From assembly GCF_900110995.1 (NCBI RefSeq), contig NZ_FOJF01000003.1, positions 1 to 64,000 on the forward strand: 64,000 bases of DNA. Direction: 5' to 3'. Within the stretch, counting starts at the first letter, position 1, and the number at the start of each line of letters is the position of its first letter. The notes below the pieces were generated by a model. It ran no database searches. It saw nothing but the letters and a program-made list of their open reading frames with translations, and was not told the DNA's origin. The DNA is from Chitinophaga sp. YR573. Lineage in GTDB: Bacteria > Bacteroidota > Bacteroidia > Chitinophagales > Chitinophagaceae. Of this stretch, positions 1 to 11,700 are shown piece after piece. Made by a program: the position numbers and the translations under genes.

Positions 1-2295
1 GGAAAGTTATTACATCGCATACAACGGGATATTAAGTATGACATCATACCTATAGGACGTATTTTCTCCGCTAGTGAAGTATACATAGTAAACGCACAGC
101 AACAACTCTGCCCCCCGGGAGTAAGCGGAGAGTTACTGATAGGAGGAGCAGGCGTATCACCGGGTTATCTGCATCAGCCGGAACTAAGCGCAACAAAATT
201 TATAACTCATCCTTTCATTCGTGACGGAGGTCGTCTATATCGTACAGGCGACCTGGTACGGCGGTTACCATCTGGAGAAATCATATTTCTGGGCCGTGTG
301 GATGATCAGGTAAAGATCCGTGGTTACCGGGTAGAACCAGGAGAGGTGAGTCGTGTATTATCGGGATGTGAAGGAGTACATCAATGCGTAGTAACAACGG
401 AGAGTACAGACCAACCCAGGTTGATCGCCTATGTGGTAATGGAAGGTGTGTTTGATCAGGAAGTGTTGCAAACCTACCTGAAGGACAGATTACCGGACTA
501 CATGCAGCCATCATTCTATATTCCTTTACCATCATTACCGCTCACATCCAATGGCAAGATAGACCGCCGTTCTTTACCTTCTCCTGCTACAGTTGCAGGT
601 AAGAGTGATAATTATGTGGCACCACGCAATGAAATAGAAGAACAGCTGGCCGTTATCTGGGCTGGACTATTGAATGTAGAACGTGTAGGTATATATGATA
701 ACTTCTTTGAACTGGGAGGAGATTCTATAGTAGTGATACAGGCAGTAAGCAGGGCTAAAAGGAAAGGACTGCATCTGCAGGTACAGGATATGTTTGATTA
801 CCAGACAGTAGCTGGCCTGGCAGATATGGTACGACAAAACAATATATCGTCCTTAAAAGCAGAACAGGGGTTGTTAACTGGTAACTGCGAATTGTCACCC
901 ATTCAGCATTGGTTTTTTGAACAGGAGAACAGCCGCTTATCTTATTTTAATCAGTCAATACTGTTGCAGCTTGGGAAAGACGTGACATCAGACGAATTAC
1001 ATATCGTATTCCATGAGATCTTACTTAAACACGACGCACTACGTTTTGTCTACACGAAAAATGCTGTGTGGGAGCAACTATATGGAAACAATGAAGGGAA
1101 ACTGGAAGAGGTTGATCTTTCTGTTATTGAAATGGAACAGTTGCCCGGATTGATCACAGAAGTATGCAGCCGTTTTCAGGCAAGTCTTGATATCGAAAAA
1201 GGAGAACTGGTTCGCTTCGTGGTAATAAGAACACCCGGAAGTGATGAAGATGACAGGCTGTTTATTGCAGTACATCACTTAGCCATTGATGGTGTTTCCT
1301 GGCGCATATTGATAGACGATATGCAGAACCGCCTGGATTACCTGAAGGAAAACAAAGATGTAGTAGAACTAAAGACAAGCTCTTATCGTGATTGGATAAA
1401 TGCACTGATAGCATTCTCAAATACTGAAAGGGTCACCTCACAACTCACCTATTGGGAAAATGTATTAGGTGCTTTCAGGCCATTACCTGTAGATATAAAG
1501 CGAAACGGTGTATTACGCAAAAGTCTGACCACCGTAGAAACGGCCCTGGATAGCGAACTCACTGCAGCGTTGTTAAGGGAAGTAAACCAGGTATATAATA
1601 CGGAAGTAAATGACTTGCTGTTATGTGCATTGGGAATGACAGTCGCCGCCTGGTCGGGAAGTGATCAGGTACATATAGGCCTGGAAAGTCATGGCCGGGA
1701 AGATATATTACCTGATATTGATATTACTGGTACGGTAGGTTGGTTTACAAACAAGTTTCCGGTACGATTGGATATTGAAAGGCATGTATCAGAAGGAAGT
1801 CTTATTAAATCAGTCAAAGAACAGCTAAGAAGTATTCCCGATAAAGGTATCGGATATGGATGTCTGCGCTACCTGAATAACGCAACTTCTCTTCGTAATA
1901 ATAGTTGGGATATAGTTTTTAATTATCTCGGCCAGCTGGATAATGTCGTTAAGAGTAGCAGATGGTTCAAAGGGGCAAATGAATACTCAGGTGATCATAT
2001 CAGCCCTGAATATCCTGTCCGCGATCGCTTTGTAGTAAAAGGCATTGTTACAGGAAATACATTGAAAATATACTGGACGTTTTCCTCAGAGCAATATTAT
2101 AGTTCCACTGTAGAAAAATTGGCGGCAGACTATATAGCTCATTTAACAGCATTAATCAGGCATTGCTCAAATAAAGAACAAAAAGCGATCACACCTTCCG
2201 ACTTTGGACTCAATGGTAAAATAGATTATAAAGAACTCGACGCCCTCTTGGGTATTACTGAATCGGAAGATGAGGATGGTATCATAAAATTCTAA
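1..2295 (+). CDS. NRPS, 5' partial: (A)-PCP-E
   Basis: C-terminal part of a non-ribosomal peptide synthetase; the frame is open from base 1, so the true start is outside the window. Visible in order: the end of an adenylation domain (GELLIGG, YRTGDL, GRVDDQVKIRGYR, and the A10 lysine motif NGKIDRRSLP near 550-579), a carrier domain (FFELGGDS, phosphopantetheine Ser codon at 724), and an epimerization domain (LSPIQHWFFE, HHLAIDGVSWRIL near 1273, TVGWFTNKFP). The A4/A5 pocket lies upstream, so the substrate cannot be read; the E domain means a D-residue is passed on. The tail after E has a TPSDFGL...KELDALL stretch like COM donor sequences, then an acidic-hydrophobic end (DEDGIIKF) that could dock the TubC-like head of the next protein. 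The stop is 4 bases before that gene. Family and domains are certain; docking is inferred. Confidence 0.96.
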   Translation, partial: GKLLHRIQRDIKYDIIPIGRIFSASEVYIVNAQQQLCPPGVSGELLIGGAGVSPGYLHQPELSATKFITHPFIRDGGRLYRTGDLVRRLPSGEIIFLGRVDDQVKIRGYRVEPGEVSRVLSGCEGVHQCVVTTESTDQPRLIAYVVMEGVFDQEVLQTYLKDRLPDYMQPSFYIPLPSLPLTSNGKIDRRSLPSPATVAGKSDNYVAPRNEIEEQLAVIWAGLLNVERVGIYDNFFELGGDSIVVIQAVSRAKRKGLHLQVQDMFDYQTVAGLADMVRQNNISSLKAEQGLLTGNCELSPIQHWFFEQENSRLSYFNQSILLQLGKDVTSDELHIVFHEILLKHDALRFVYTKNAVWEQLYGNNEGKLEEVDLSVIEMEQLPGLITEVCSRFQASLDIEKGELVRFVVIRTPGSDEDDRLFIAVHHLAIDGVSWRILIDDMQNRLDYLKENKDVVELKTSSYRDWINALIAFSNTERVTSQLTYWENVLGAFRPLPVDIKRNGVLRKSLTTVETALDSELTAALLREVNQVYNTEVNDLLLCALGMTVAAWSGSDQVHIGLESHGREDILPDIDITGTVGWFTNKFPVRLDIERHVSEGSLIKSVKEQLRSIPDKGIGYGCLRYLNNATSLRNNSWDIVFNYLGQLDNVVKSSRWFKGANEYSGDHISPEYPVRDRFVVKGIVTGNTLKIYWTFSSEQYYSSTVEKLAADYIAHLTALIRHCSNKEQKAITPSDFGLNGKIDYKELDALLGITESEDEDGIIKF

Positions 2296-2299
2296 ACCT

Positions 2300-5200
2300 A
2301 TGGAAAAATTTGTAAAAGAACTTGATGATCTGGGACTCTCACTCAGAGTCCGGAACGAAGAAATTATCCTGTTCGGGAAAAACAGTAAACTGAATACCCG
2401 GGAAATATTAAATAGCAGGGATAATAAACATATTCCGGATTTTATCAGGGAAAATAAGACACAGCTGTTAGAGTACCTTAACAGGAAAAGAGAGGCCGAG
2501 TATAGTAGTAAACTAAGCCTGGACAAAATTTCTGCTATCTATGAATTAAGCCCTCTGCAGGAGGGAATATTATTTCACAGTTTGTATGACCAGAATATTA
2601 CCACATATATCACGCAATTCCGGCTGGAATTACCGGACAAACTGAATATCCCGGCATTTAAAGCAGCATGGGAGCGTCTGATCCGCAACCATAGTATTTT
2701 GAGAACTGCTTTTATCCATGAGAAAGTAAGCATCCCGGTCCAATGCGTATATAAGCAGGCAATACTACCTTTTGAAATTATTGACTACAGCCACTTCTCA
2801 GAAGCAGAACTGGAAAACAGGTTCGAAAGATTACTGGCACAGGACCGGATGAAGCGCTTCAATTTTGAAACACCTCCGCTGATGAGGATCACACTAGTGA
2901 AAATATCAGAGATGTCTTACAGAATGATATGGACTAAACATCATATCCTTTGGGATGGATGGTCCGGGCAGGTGGTCATCAGTGAGGTACTGAAAGCATA
3001 TGAACAATATGCCGCAGGATTACAGCCAGAAGAAATGGAAGAAGACCTGTACGAAGATTATATCAAATACATCAACAGGATAGATCCATACAAGGAAAAA
3101 TATTTCTGGAAACAGTATATGGAAGGATTTGAGGAGGCCTCGTTACTCCCCTTTGTATCGAATACCATTGTAAGGAACAAGGGCATAGGTACCTTCATGG
3201 AAGTGTCATTGGTTTTTGATGAACAGATTACCAGGCAGCTACATCAATATGCGCAGTCATTACACATTACTCCCAATACCTTTCTACAGGGAGTCTGGTC
3301 CTTTCTATTGTCAAGATACAGTGGTAAACAGGATGTTGTATTCGGAGCCACAGTATCGGGCCGGCCCGCAGAAATGAAATACGACAGGAAAGTCGGATTG
3401 TATATCAATACATTGCCTTTTCGTGCAAAGATTAATCCGGAACGTAAAGTGGCAGATTGGTTGCAGGAACTGCAGCAGAAACATGTGGAAACAAGGGAAT
3501 ACCAATACACTGCAATTAACCAGGTTCAGCAATGGATAGGCATTTCAGGCGATTTATTCGATTCAATACTTGTATTTAATAATTATCCGCTATCAGAAGT
3601 CTCCAGGTCCGGAACCCGGCCGGTAAACATCGGGAGTGTAGAAATAGCAGAGAATAACAACTATCTGTTGTCCGTACAACCAGTATTGCAGGATAAACTG
3701 ATAGTGGCCTTTAAGTACAACAGTTCCTTACTCGATACAGCCTATGTGGAAATGATCAGCCGCCATTTCAATCAGGTGGTCAGGGAACTGATAGCCAAAC
3801 CGGAAGTCGTATTGTCGGATATATGCTGGTTAAACGAAGAGGAAAGATTACAGCTGCTAACAGAATTTAATAACACCGCAAAGCCTTATCCTGCAGAGAG
3901 TACAATAGTCGATATTTTTGAAAAACAGGTGCGTAAGACCCCTGATAATATCGCTCTTATCTTTAATGACGAAATACTCACTTACAAAGAACTGAATGAA
4001 CGAAGTGACAAACTGGCGTGGCATCTCCGTAATAATTGCAACCTTAAGACAGGAGACCTGGCAGGAGTAATGATGTCCCGCTCTGTCTGGTCCGTGGTAG
4101 CCATACTGGGTATCCTGAAAGCAGGAGCGGCTTATGTTCCGATCGATATCAACTACCCTGAAGAACGCAAACGGTATATTGTTGAGGATACCGCTCTCTC
4201 TATTCTTCTCATAGAGTCCGCAGCTATGTTTGATGTACTGGAATGGAACGTGCCTATTCTGGCATTAGATATCCAGTTTGACAGTTTCGATACACCGGTG
4301 GATTATACCAGGAATTATAAGATAGATCCTGCAGATACTGCTTATGTGATATATACGTCCGGATCAACAGGCAAACCCAAGGGAGTGATGATAGCGCATA
4401 CCAGTAATGTAAACATGTCGCTGGACCAGATCATTAAGTTCGGTATTGAACCCCAGGACCGTGTTTTACAATTTGCTTCATTGTCTTTTGATGCGTCTGT
4501 GTCAGAGATTTTTATGGCGCTGTATTGTGGTGCCTGTCTGGTCTTGATACCGGAACAGGTTATCGCAGATGCAGACAGGTTCATAAGGTATCTTGTCAAA
4601 AAGGAGGTAACTGTAGCAACCTTACCGCCATTATACCTGCATGCACTGGACCGTGACAGGTTTGATTTCTTACGTGTAATCATAACCGCAGGAGAAGCAG
4701 CGCTACCGGCAGACGTGTTTCATTATGCGCTTGTAAGCGAATATTATAATGCATATGGACCAACAGAATGTGCGGTCTGTGTATCTATATATAAAGCCGA
4801 ATCTTCTGATACACCGGGTAAACAAATACCAGTCGGCAGACCACTGGCCAACATGCAGGTATTCATACTCGACCCGGAGATGTCACTGCTGCCTATAGGG
4901 GCGGAAGGATATATATATGTCGGAGGAGTAGGGCTGGCAAAAGGATACCTCAATCGCCCTGAACTCACAAAGGAAAAATTTATTGATAACCCGTTCGGAA
5001 CAGGTAAACTATATAAGACCGGGGATCGCGGACGTTGGCTGCCGGATGGGAATATAGAATTCCTTGGCAGGACCGACGACCAGGTGAAGATCCGTGGATA
5101 CCGCATAGAGTTAGGCGAAATCAGCAACATACTGGGTGAGTCTGCACTCATTAAAGAGCATGTGATCATAGCAAAGGACGACAAAAGTGAAGGCAAACGG

Positions 5201-5683
5201 TTAATTGCATATGTTGTAACTGCCGGCGAAAGTTATGATAGAGAGACATTGCGGAAATGGTTGGCAGAAAGACTGCCAGAGTACATGATTCCTTCCCTGG
5301 TTGAGCTGGAAGAACTCCCCCTTACCGTAAGCGGAAAAGTTGATAAGAAAGCCCTGCATGACCTGGATGCGGTAGGGCAACAGCAAAATGCTTACGTAGC
5401 ACCGCGTAGTGAAACAGAAGAAAAACTGGTCAGCTTATGGCAGGATTTATTGGGCATCAAACAGGTTGGTATCTATGATGATTTCTTTTCACTTGGCGGA
5501 CATTCATTGCTGATAATACGAGCGGTTGCTGCTGTACAAAAAGAATTTAATGTGAAAATCTCAGTGACCGCCTGGTTCGAATTGAATACCGTCGCCAATC
5601 TGGCTGGTTATATCACCTATGCCGGTACCCTGAAAGATAAAACCGGGGCAGAAGCAGCTGAATTTGAAACCTACGATCTGTAA
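2300..5683 (+). CDS. NRPS: TubC-like dock-C-A(Tyr/Phe)-PCP
   Basis: One elongation module, 1127 residues. Residues 1-60 resemble the TubC-type beta-hairpin docking domain. The condensation domain (about 80-510) begins LSPLQEGILFH, typical of D-accepting C domains, which fits the upstream E domain; its catalytic motif HHILWDGWS has H214, H215 and D219. The adenylation domain (about 530-1020) has YTSGSTGKPKG, FDASVSEIF and NAYGPTE. Read against GrsA, the ten pocket residues are D-A-S-T-I-A-A-V-C-K, one change from a known Tyr code (D-A-S-T-V-A-A-V-C-K), so Tyr or Phe is expected. The carrier Ser is S1069 (GGHS). No E domain is present, which agrees with the L-type C domain that opens the next protein. 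The acidic end (EFETYDL) could be a docking motif. The CmlA-like hydroxylase nearby may act on this carrier-bound aromatic residue. Confidence 0.96.
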   Translation: MEKFVKELDDLGLSLRVRNEEIILFGKNSKLNTREILNSRDNKHIPDFIRENKTQLLEYLNRKREAEYSSKLSLDKISAIYELSPLQEGILFHSLYDQNITTYITQFRLELPDKLNIPAFKAAWERLIRNHSILRTAFIHEKVSIPVQCVYKQAILPFEIIDYSHFSEAELENRFERLLAQDRMKRFNFETPPLMRITLVKISEMSYRMIWTKHHILWDGWSGQVVISEVLKAYEQYAAGLQPEEMEEDLYEDYIKYINRIDPYKEKYFWKQYMEGFEEASLLPFVSNTIVRNKGIGTFMEVSLVFDEQITRQLHQYAQSLHITPNTFLQGVWSFLLSRYSGKQDVVFGATVSGRPAEMKYDRKVGLYINTLPFRAKINPERKVADWLQELQQKHVETREYQYTAINQVQQWIGISGDLFDSILVFNNYPLSEVSRSGTRPVNIGSVEIAENNNYLLSVQPVLQDKLIVAFKYNSSLLDTAYVEMISRHFNQVVRELIAKPEVVLSDICWLNEEERLQLLTEFNNTAKPYPAESTIVDIFEKQVRKTPDNIALIFNDEILTYKELNERSDKLAWHLRNNCNLKTGDLAGVMMSRSVWSVVAILGILKAGAAYVPIDINYPEERKRYIVEDTALSILLIESAAMFDVLEWNVPILALDIQFDSFDTPVDYTRNYKIDPADTAYVIYTSGSTGKPKGVMIAHTSNVNMSLDQIIKFGIEPQDRVLQFASLSFDASVSEIFMALYCGACLVLIPEQVIADADRFIRYLVKKEVTVATLPPLYLHALDRDRFDFLRVIITAGEAALPADVFHYALVSEYYNAYGPTECAVCVSIYKAESSDTPGKQIPVGRPLANMQVFILDPEMSLLPIGAEGYIYVGGVGLAKGYLNRPELTKEKFIDNPFGTGKLYKTGDRGRWLPDGNIEFLGRTDDQVKIRGYRIELGEISNILGESALIKEHVIIAKDDKSEGKRLIAYVVTAGESYDRETLRKWLAERLPEYMIPSLVELEELPLTVSGKVDKKALHDLDAVGQQQNAYVAPRSETEEKLVSLWQDLLGIKQVGIYDDFFSLGGHSLLIIRAVAAVQKEFNVKISVTAWFELNTVANLAGYITYAGTLKDKTGAEAAEFETYDL

Positions 5684-5705
5684 ACCACACACCAGTTCCA
5701 ATACA

Positions 5706-8700
5706 ATGAGTGATTTTGCAAAAGCTGTAAGTATTTTGAACACCGCCCATGAGAAGGGTATTGACCTCTTTATCGAAGATGGAAGGCTAAAATTCAGAAT
5801 AGTCACAGGAGATAATGTGGATGCCGCATTTATCTCACATTTGAAAGAACATAAGGAGAGGTTGTTTGATTTTCTTAGCAACCACGGAGGCAATCTTTCC
5901 GGCGAACCGGAAATGAAAGCTGTACGGGAGGAACATCGTGGGAGAATTCCACTTTCTTATTCACAGGAACGCCTGTGGACGATAGACCAGCTGAAAGGTA
6001 GCCGGGAGTATCACTTGTATAATTCGTACAGATGTTATGATCAGCAGGAAATAGAGGCGATTGCCTATGCCCTGAACGAAATGGTGAACAGACATGAAGT
6101 GTTACGCACAGTCATTAAGGAGGAGAATGGAACACCTTATCAGGTGGTATTGCCACGGGATACATGGTCTGAAAAACATTTCAATACAGAAGACGTATCA
6201 GAAGAATCCCTGCAGGAAAAAGTGGAGACTGAAAAATACAAACCTTTTGATCTCGCGATGGATCACATGCTGCGGGCAAAGTTATTCAGAATAAAGGATA
6301 ATGGATACCTGTTGACAGTACTCACGCACCATATTGCAGCAGATGGCTGGTCAGAGAATATTCTGATGAGTGAAATACTGGCCATCTATCAGGCCCGCAA
6401 AACTAACAGCCTTCTCTCGTTGCCTCCACTAACCCTGCAGTATGCAGATTATGCAATATGGCAACGTAGTTATCTGAATGGGGAAGTATTGAAACAAAGA
6501 CTTTCTTATTGGACCAAACAACTTGCAGGGACACCGGTACTTGAATTGCCGTTTCGTTACCCTCGTCTGCAAACGAGAGGAAAGAAAGGACATGCCCGGG
6601 AATTTGAAATAGAGAAGGAACTCACTGCCGGTTTACATCGTCTGGCGAAAAAAGAAGGAGTCACCTTATTCATGTTATTGCTGTCGGTTTTTAAAGTGTT
6701 GCTCTACAGGTATAGCGGACAAACGGATATTTGCCTGGGAACTCCATCTGCTAACAGGACCCGGAAGGAAATAGAACCGCTTATAGGATTCTTTGTTAAT
6801 ACACTGGTAATTCGAAGCGATTTAAGCGGCAACCCTGTCTTTACGTCATTACTCTCGCAGATAAGAAATACTACACTAAAAGCTTATGAGTATCAGGATG
6901 TTCCTTTTGAAAAAATAGTTGATCAGCTGGCACCGGAAAGAGAAGGCGATGTTAACCCCCTGTTCCAGGTAATGTTCGACCTCCCGGATATAGCTACTAC
7001 GTCTCTTAAAGGAAATGATGCATCTCAGGATGAAATGACCAAATTCGACCTCTCATTTAGTATTCGCGAGAGAGAAGGTAAATTGCATGTTAAAGTAAAG
7101 TACAGCAGCGGCATCTTTGATACCTCAGCTTTAACAGCCTTTTGTATGCACTACAGGGATCTGCTTTATGCAGTAATAAAGGACCCCGCTGTACGTATTG
7201 ACGACCTGAATATCCTGACTCTGGAAGAAAGCCATAGGATACTGCGTGATTTTAATAATACCGCTATGGCGTCTTCTCATTATGGGACCATTGTAGAAAT
7301 GTTCAGGGAACAGGTAAAACGTACTCCGGATAATATAGCACTGGTAGCAGGAGCAGAAGAATGGACATATGCCCGGCTTAATGAAGTATCTGATAGGCTG
7401 GCCGTATATCTCAGGGAGCTCCGGGGCATTGGGAGGAACGACCTTGTTGGCTTACAACTAGAACGTGATAGCTGGATGATCATCGCAATATTGGGCATCC
7501 TTAAATCGGGAGCAGCTTATGTACCGATCGAACCTGATTATCCGCAGGAAAGAGTTACGTTTATTCTGGAAGATAGTCATTGCAGGATAGTCATTGATAA
7601 GGAAGAACTGGAGCGGTTTAATAGTACACCGTTGAAGTCCGGGACGGAAATAACTTGTAGCCCGGATGATCTCGCATATGTGATATATACTTCAGGCTCC
7701 ACCGGATATCCAAAAGGAGTGATGGTAGAACATCATTCTGTTGTCAATCTGATCATCTCACAGCTTCAGACATTTGGTATTGATCATACAGAAAATATCT
7801 TACAGTTTTCTAACATTGCTTTTGATGCTTCTGTTGAGCAGATATTACTCGCATTGCTCAGCGGGGCACGCCTGACCTTAGTCGATAAAGCCACACGGGT
7901 AGATCCTGAACTGCTGGCTGCGTTTATTTCCACTCATAAGATAACTCATATACATATGGTGCCGGCAATGTTGAGAACATTGCCCATCAGGCATTATCCG
8001 GCACTACGAAGGGTGATTGCAGGGGGGGATAGTTGCCCCCGCACACTGGCGGAGGCATGGGGCAGACATTATCCTTTCTATAATGAATATGGTCCCACAG
8101 AAACCACCGTTACCGCAACGGAATACCTGTATGTAAACGGTAATGACGATCAGATGGTTTTGCCAATAGGACGACCACTGGGTAATACCGCCATTTATAT
8201 CATGGACAAACAACAACGGTTGGTTCCCCCCGGAATTAAGGGCGAGATATATATTGGCGGTATAGGAGTAGCAAGAGGATATCTGAACCGGCCGGAACTA
8301 ACTGAACAGAAATTTATAGCAGATCCTTTTATTCCGGGAGACCGCATGTACAGAACAGGTGACCTCGGGAAATGGTTGCCGGATGGTAATATCATGTTTC
8401 TCGGTCGTTCTGATGATCAGGTAAAGATCAGAGGGCATAGGATTGAGCTGGGAGAAATAGAGGCAGTTTTACGGACCAATGATCATATCAGCGATGCAGT
8501 GGTTACTGTAAGAGACCAAAACCGTTTGATGGCTTTTGTTATTCCGGCAGGTACTTTTGATGGGATAGCCATCCGGGAATGGTTGAAGACAAAATTGCCG
8601 GATTATATGATCCCGGTATCAATAACAGCACTTGATACATTCCCCTTGAATGCCAATGCGAAGGTAGACAGACAGGCATTGCCGGATGTTTACATAAGTA

Positions 8701-11700
8701 CTATCGCATTCGAAGCCCCGCGTAATGAAATAGAACAGCTGCTGGCTCAGATATGGTGCGAACTCCTGAGGGTAACAGCAGTTGGCATGCATGAAAATTT
8801 CTTTGAACTGGGTGGCGATTCCATTACCAGCATCCAGATGGTAAGCCGCTTGAACCGTTATGGTTATACGCTACACCCGCAGGACATATTTGATTGCCAG
8901 ACTATCGCTAAACTGTCGGCAAGGTTGCAGCAACTGAAATTACTTCCACCGGCAGCAGAACAGGGTATGCTTAGTGGAAGGGTCGGACTGTTACCTATTC
9001 AACGTTGGTTCCTGGATCTTGATTATAAAGAAAAGTCGCACTTTAGTCAGGCACAGTTATTCAGACTTGACAAAAACATACAGTTATCATGGTTGTCATC
9101 TGTAATAGATGCACTCGTAAGACAACACGATACGCTAAGGCTTACATACAGCAGGAATGAGGATGGATGGTACCAGTATTATGGAGATATAATACCGGAT
9201 GTAGATGTAGAAGACATGACGGAAGTACCGCAGTCGGAATTTAGTACGATGGTGACCAGCATATGCAACCGGTATAGAAGAAGCCTCGATATTGGTACCG
9301 GGCGTTTGATAAGAGTGGTCCTGCTAAAAACTCCTGCATACGAACCTGCTAACAGGTTGTTTATCGTGATACATCATCTGGCTGTTGATGGTGTCTCCTG
9401 GCGGATTTTACTGCAACAGTTCCAGGAGGCCATCAGCATGATTGCAGCCGGAGGTACTATAGAACTGGGTACTAAAAGCAATTCTTACCGGGAATGGGTA
9501 GATGCACTTAAACGTTATACCACCACCGATATACTAATGTCGCAACTGGAATATTGGAAAGGTGTTGTTAAAGCCTATACCCCGTTACCATTAAGCAGAG
9601 CAAAAGGAAAAGAAAAGTTGAACTACACGGTAATACTCGATAAAACACACACAACTTCCTTATTGCATGAAGTTAATCAGGCATACCATACAGAAATAAA
9701 TGATATACTCCTGGCAGCCCTCGCTTATACCTTTTGCAACTGGACAGGAAAGAAACATTTGGTGGCAGGTATGGAAGGACATGGCCGCGAATATATTAAC
9801 AGGGAAATAGACGTAAGTAATACCGTAGGATGGTTTACAACAGAATATCCATTGCTGCTTGAAGTAGAAGCTGGAATGGATATCGCAGACCTGGTAGTGG
9901 CTGTAAAAGAACAACTGCGGAGAATCCCGCAAAAGGGCATAGGTTATGGCTTACTGCGTTACCTGCATCCTGATCAGGAGATCAATAATGTATTGGCGGA
10001 TGGTAAATGGGATATTGTTTTTAACTATCTCGGACAGATAGATAATATTATTACAGAAAATAGCCAGATAAGCCAGGCTGCGGAAAATAAAGGAGAGAAT
10101 TTTGATTATTCTTACCCACCGGCTGCATTAATAGATATTACAGGTATTGTCAGGGGAGGGGAACTCATTTTGCACTGGGGATATGCAGGAGATGATAACA
10201 CAGTTATCTCGTTAGCAGATAAATATATTGATCATCTTCGTCTTATCATTGAGCATTGCAGAAATGTAGAGAATAAAAAGTTAACACCCTCAGATTATGG
10301 ATTGGCTCCTGAAGTCGGTTACCGTGAACTGGACGGCTTTATCCGCAGTAACGAAAGTAGCAAAGGAAAAATAGTAGATTTATACCGCCTCAGCCCATTG
10401 CAGAAGGGATTGCTTTTTCATCACCAGTATGATGATAATGATAAAGCTTACCTGGAGCAGATGTGTATAGACTTCACCGAAGGACTGGACATCGATATCT
10501 TTATCCGTTCCTGGAATCACATTATAAAGGAGCATACTATTCTACGGAGCAGTTTTATTGCAGACGCATTTGATATTCCCGTACAATGTGTTTATGAACA
10601 TGCAACGATCCCATATACCGTTATAGACCTGTTACATCTTGATGAAACAGCGCGGCAACAGGAAGTAGAAAATATCCTGAAGGAAGACCTGGGAAAAGGA
10701 ATGGATTTCTCCAGGGCCCCATTAATGCGCATAACGCTGATAAAACTATCTGCGCAGTATTACAGAATGATATGGACACATCATCATATTATCCTGGATG
10801 GCTGGTCTAATCCGGTACTCATATCCGGATTCATGAGAGCATATACCGCATTTACAGCCGGACAGTTACCCTTATTATTGGAAGAAGACAGATACGGAGA
10901 TTATATCAGGTACATTGGCAAATCTGACAGGCTTTTAGCAGAGACATTCTGGAAGGATTATCTTTCGGGCCTGAATGATAAAACATTGTTGCCTTTCACT
11001 GCAGCTGATGCAACAGTACGTAACAGAGGTGGTTCAAAGATCTCCTATAAAAAACTGACTATAGATAGCGGAATTACAGGACGGATCAGGCAATACTGTC
11101 AGGAACACCAACTCACCGTTAATACCTTCATACAGGGAACCTGGTCGTTGCTTTTAAGCAGATATACAGGGAACCCTGATACAGCTTTCGGCGTGATCGT
11201 TTCTGGTCGTCCGGCCGATCTGGACAATGTGGAACATCGCGTTGGATTGTATATCAATAACCTGCCGCTACGGAGTGTTATAAAGAAAGGACAGCCTGTA
11301 AAAGAATGGCTGAAGACTATCCAGAATGGACATACAGCTGCCAGGGACCACCAGTATGTTGCATTAAACGACATACAGCATTGGAGCGGATTCTCAGGTG
11401 ATTTTTATGATACACTACTGATCTTTCAAAACTATCCCGCCTATGCCGGACAGGAAGACAGACAGATACTTAAAGTGGCAAAAAAACACCTCGATGAACG
11501 TACAAACTACCTGCTGACCATCATGGTCGGTTTGCATGATGAACTGTCATTCAATTTTGGATATAATAGTGACATATTGGACGGCAGATATGTGGAACAG
11601 ATAAAGGGACATTTTGAGTGTGTGATTACTGAATTGCTGGACCAGCCAACCGCTGATCCTGTTGATATCAATATTCTTTCTCAACAGGAACAACAACAAT

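Noticed and set aside
4342-5196. Long minus-strand frames opposite the NRPS genes
   Set aside because: They mirror the codon pattern of the real genes, are Ser/Pro-rich and match no family.
5664-5705. Upstream ATG extending the 5706 NRPS by 14 residues
   Set aside because: It overlaps the previous gene and adds a non-homologous leader (MKPTICKPHTSSNT) before the docking head.
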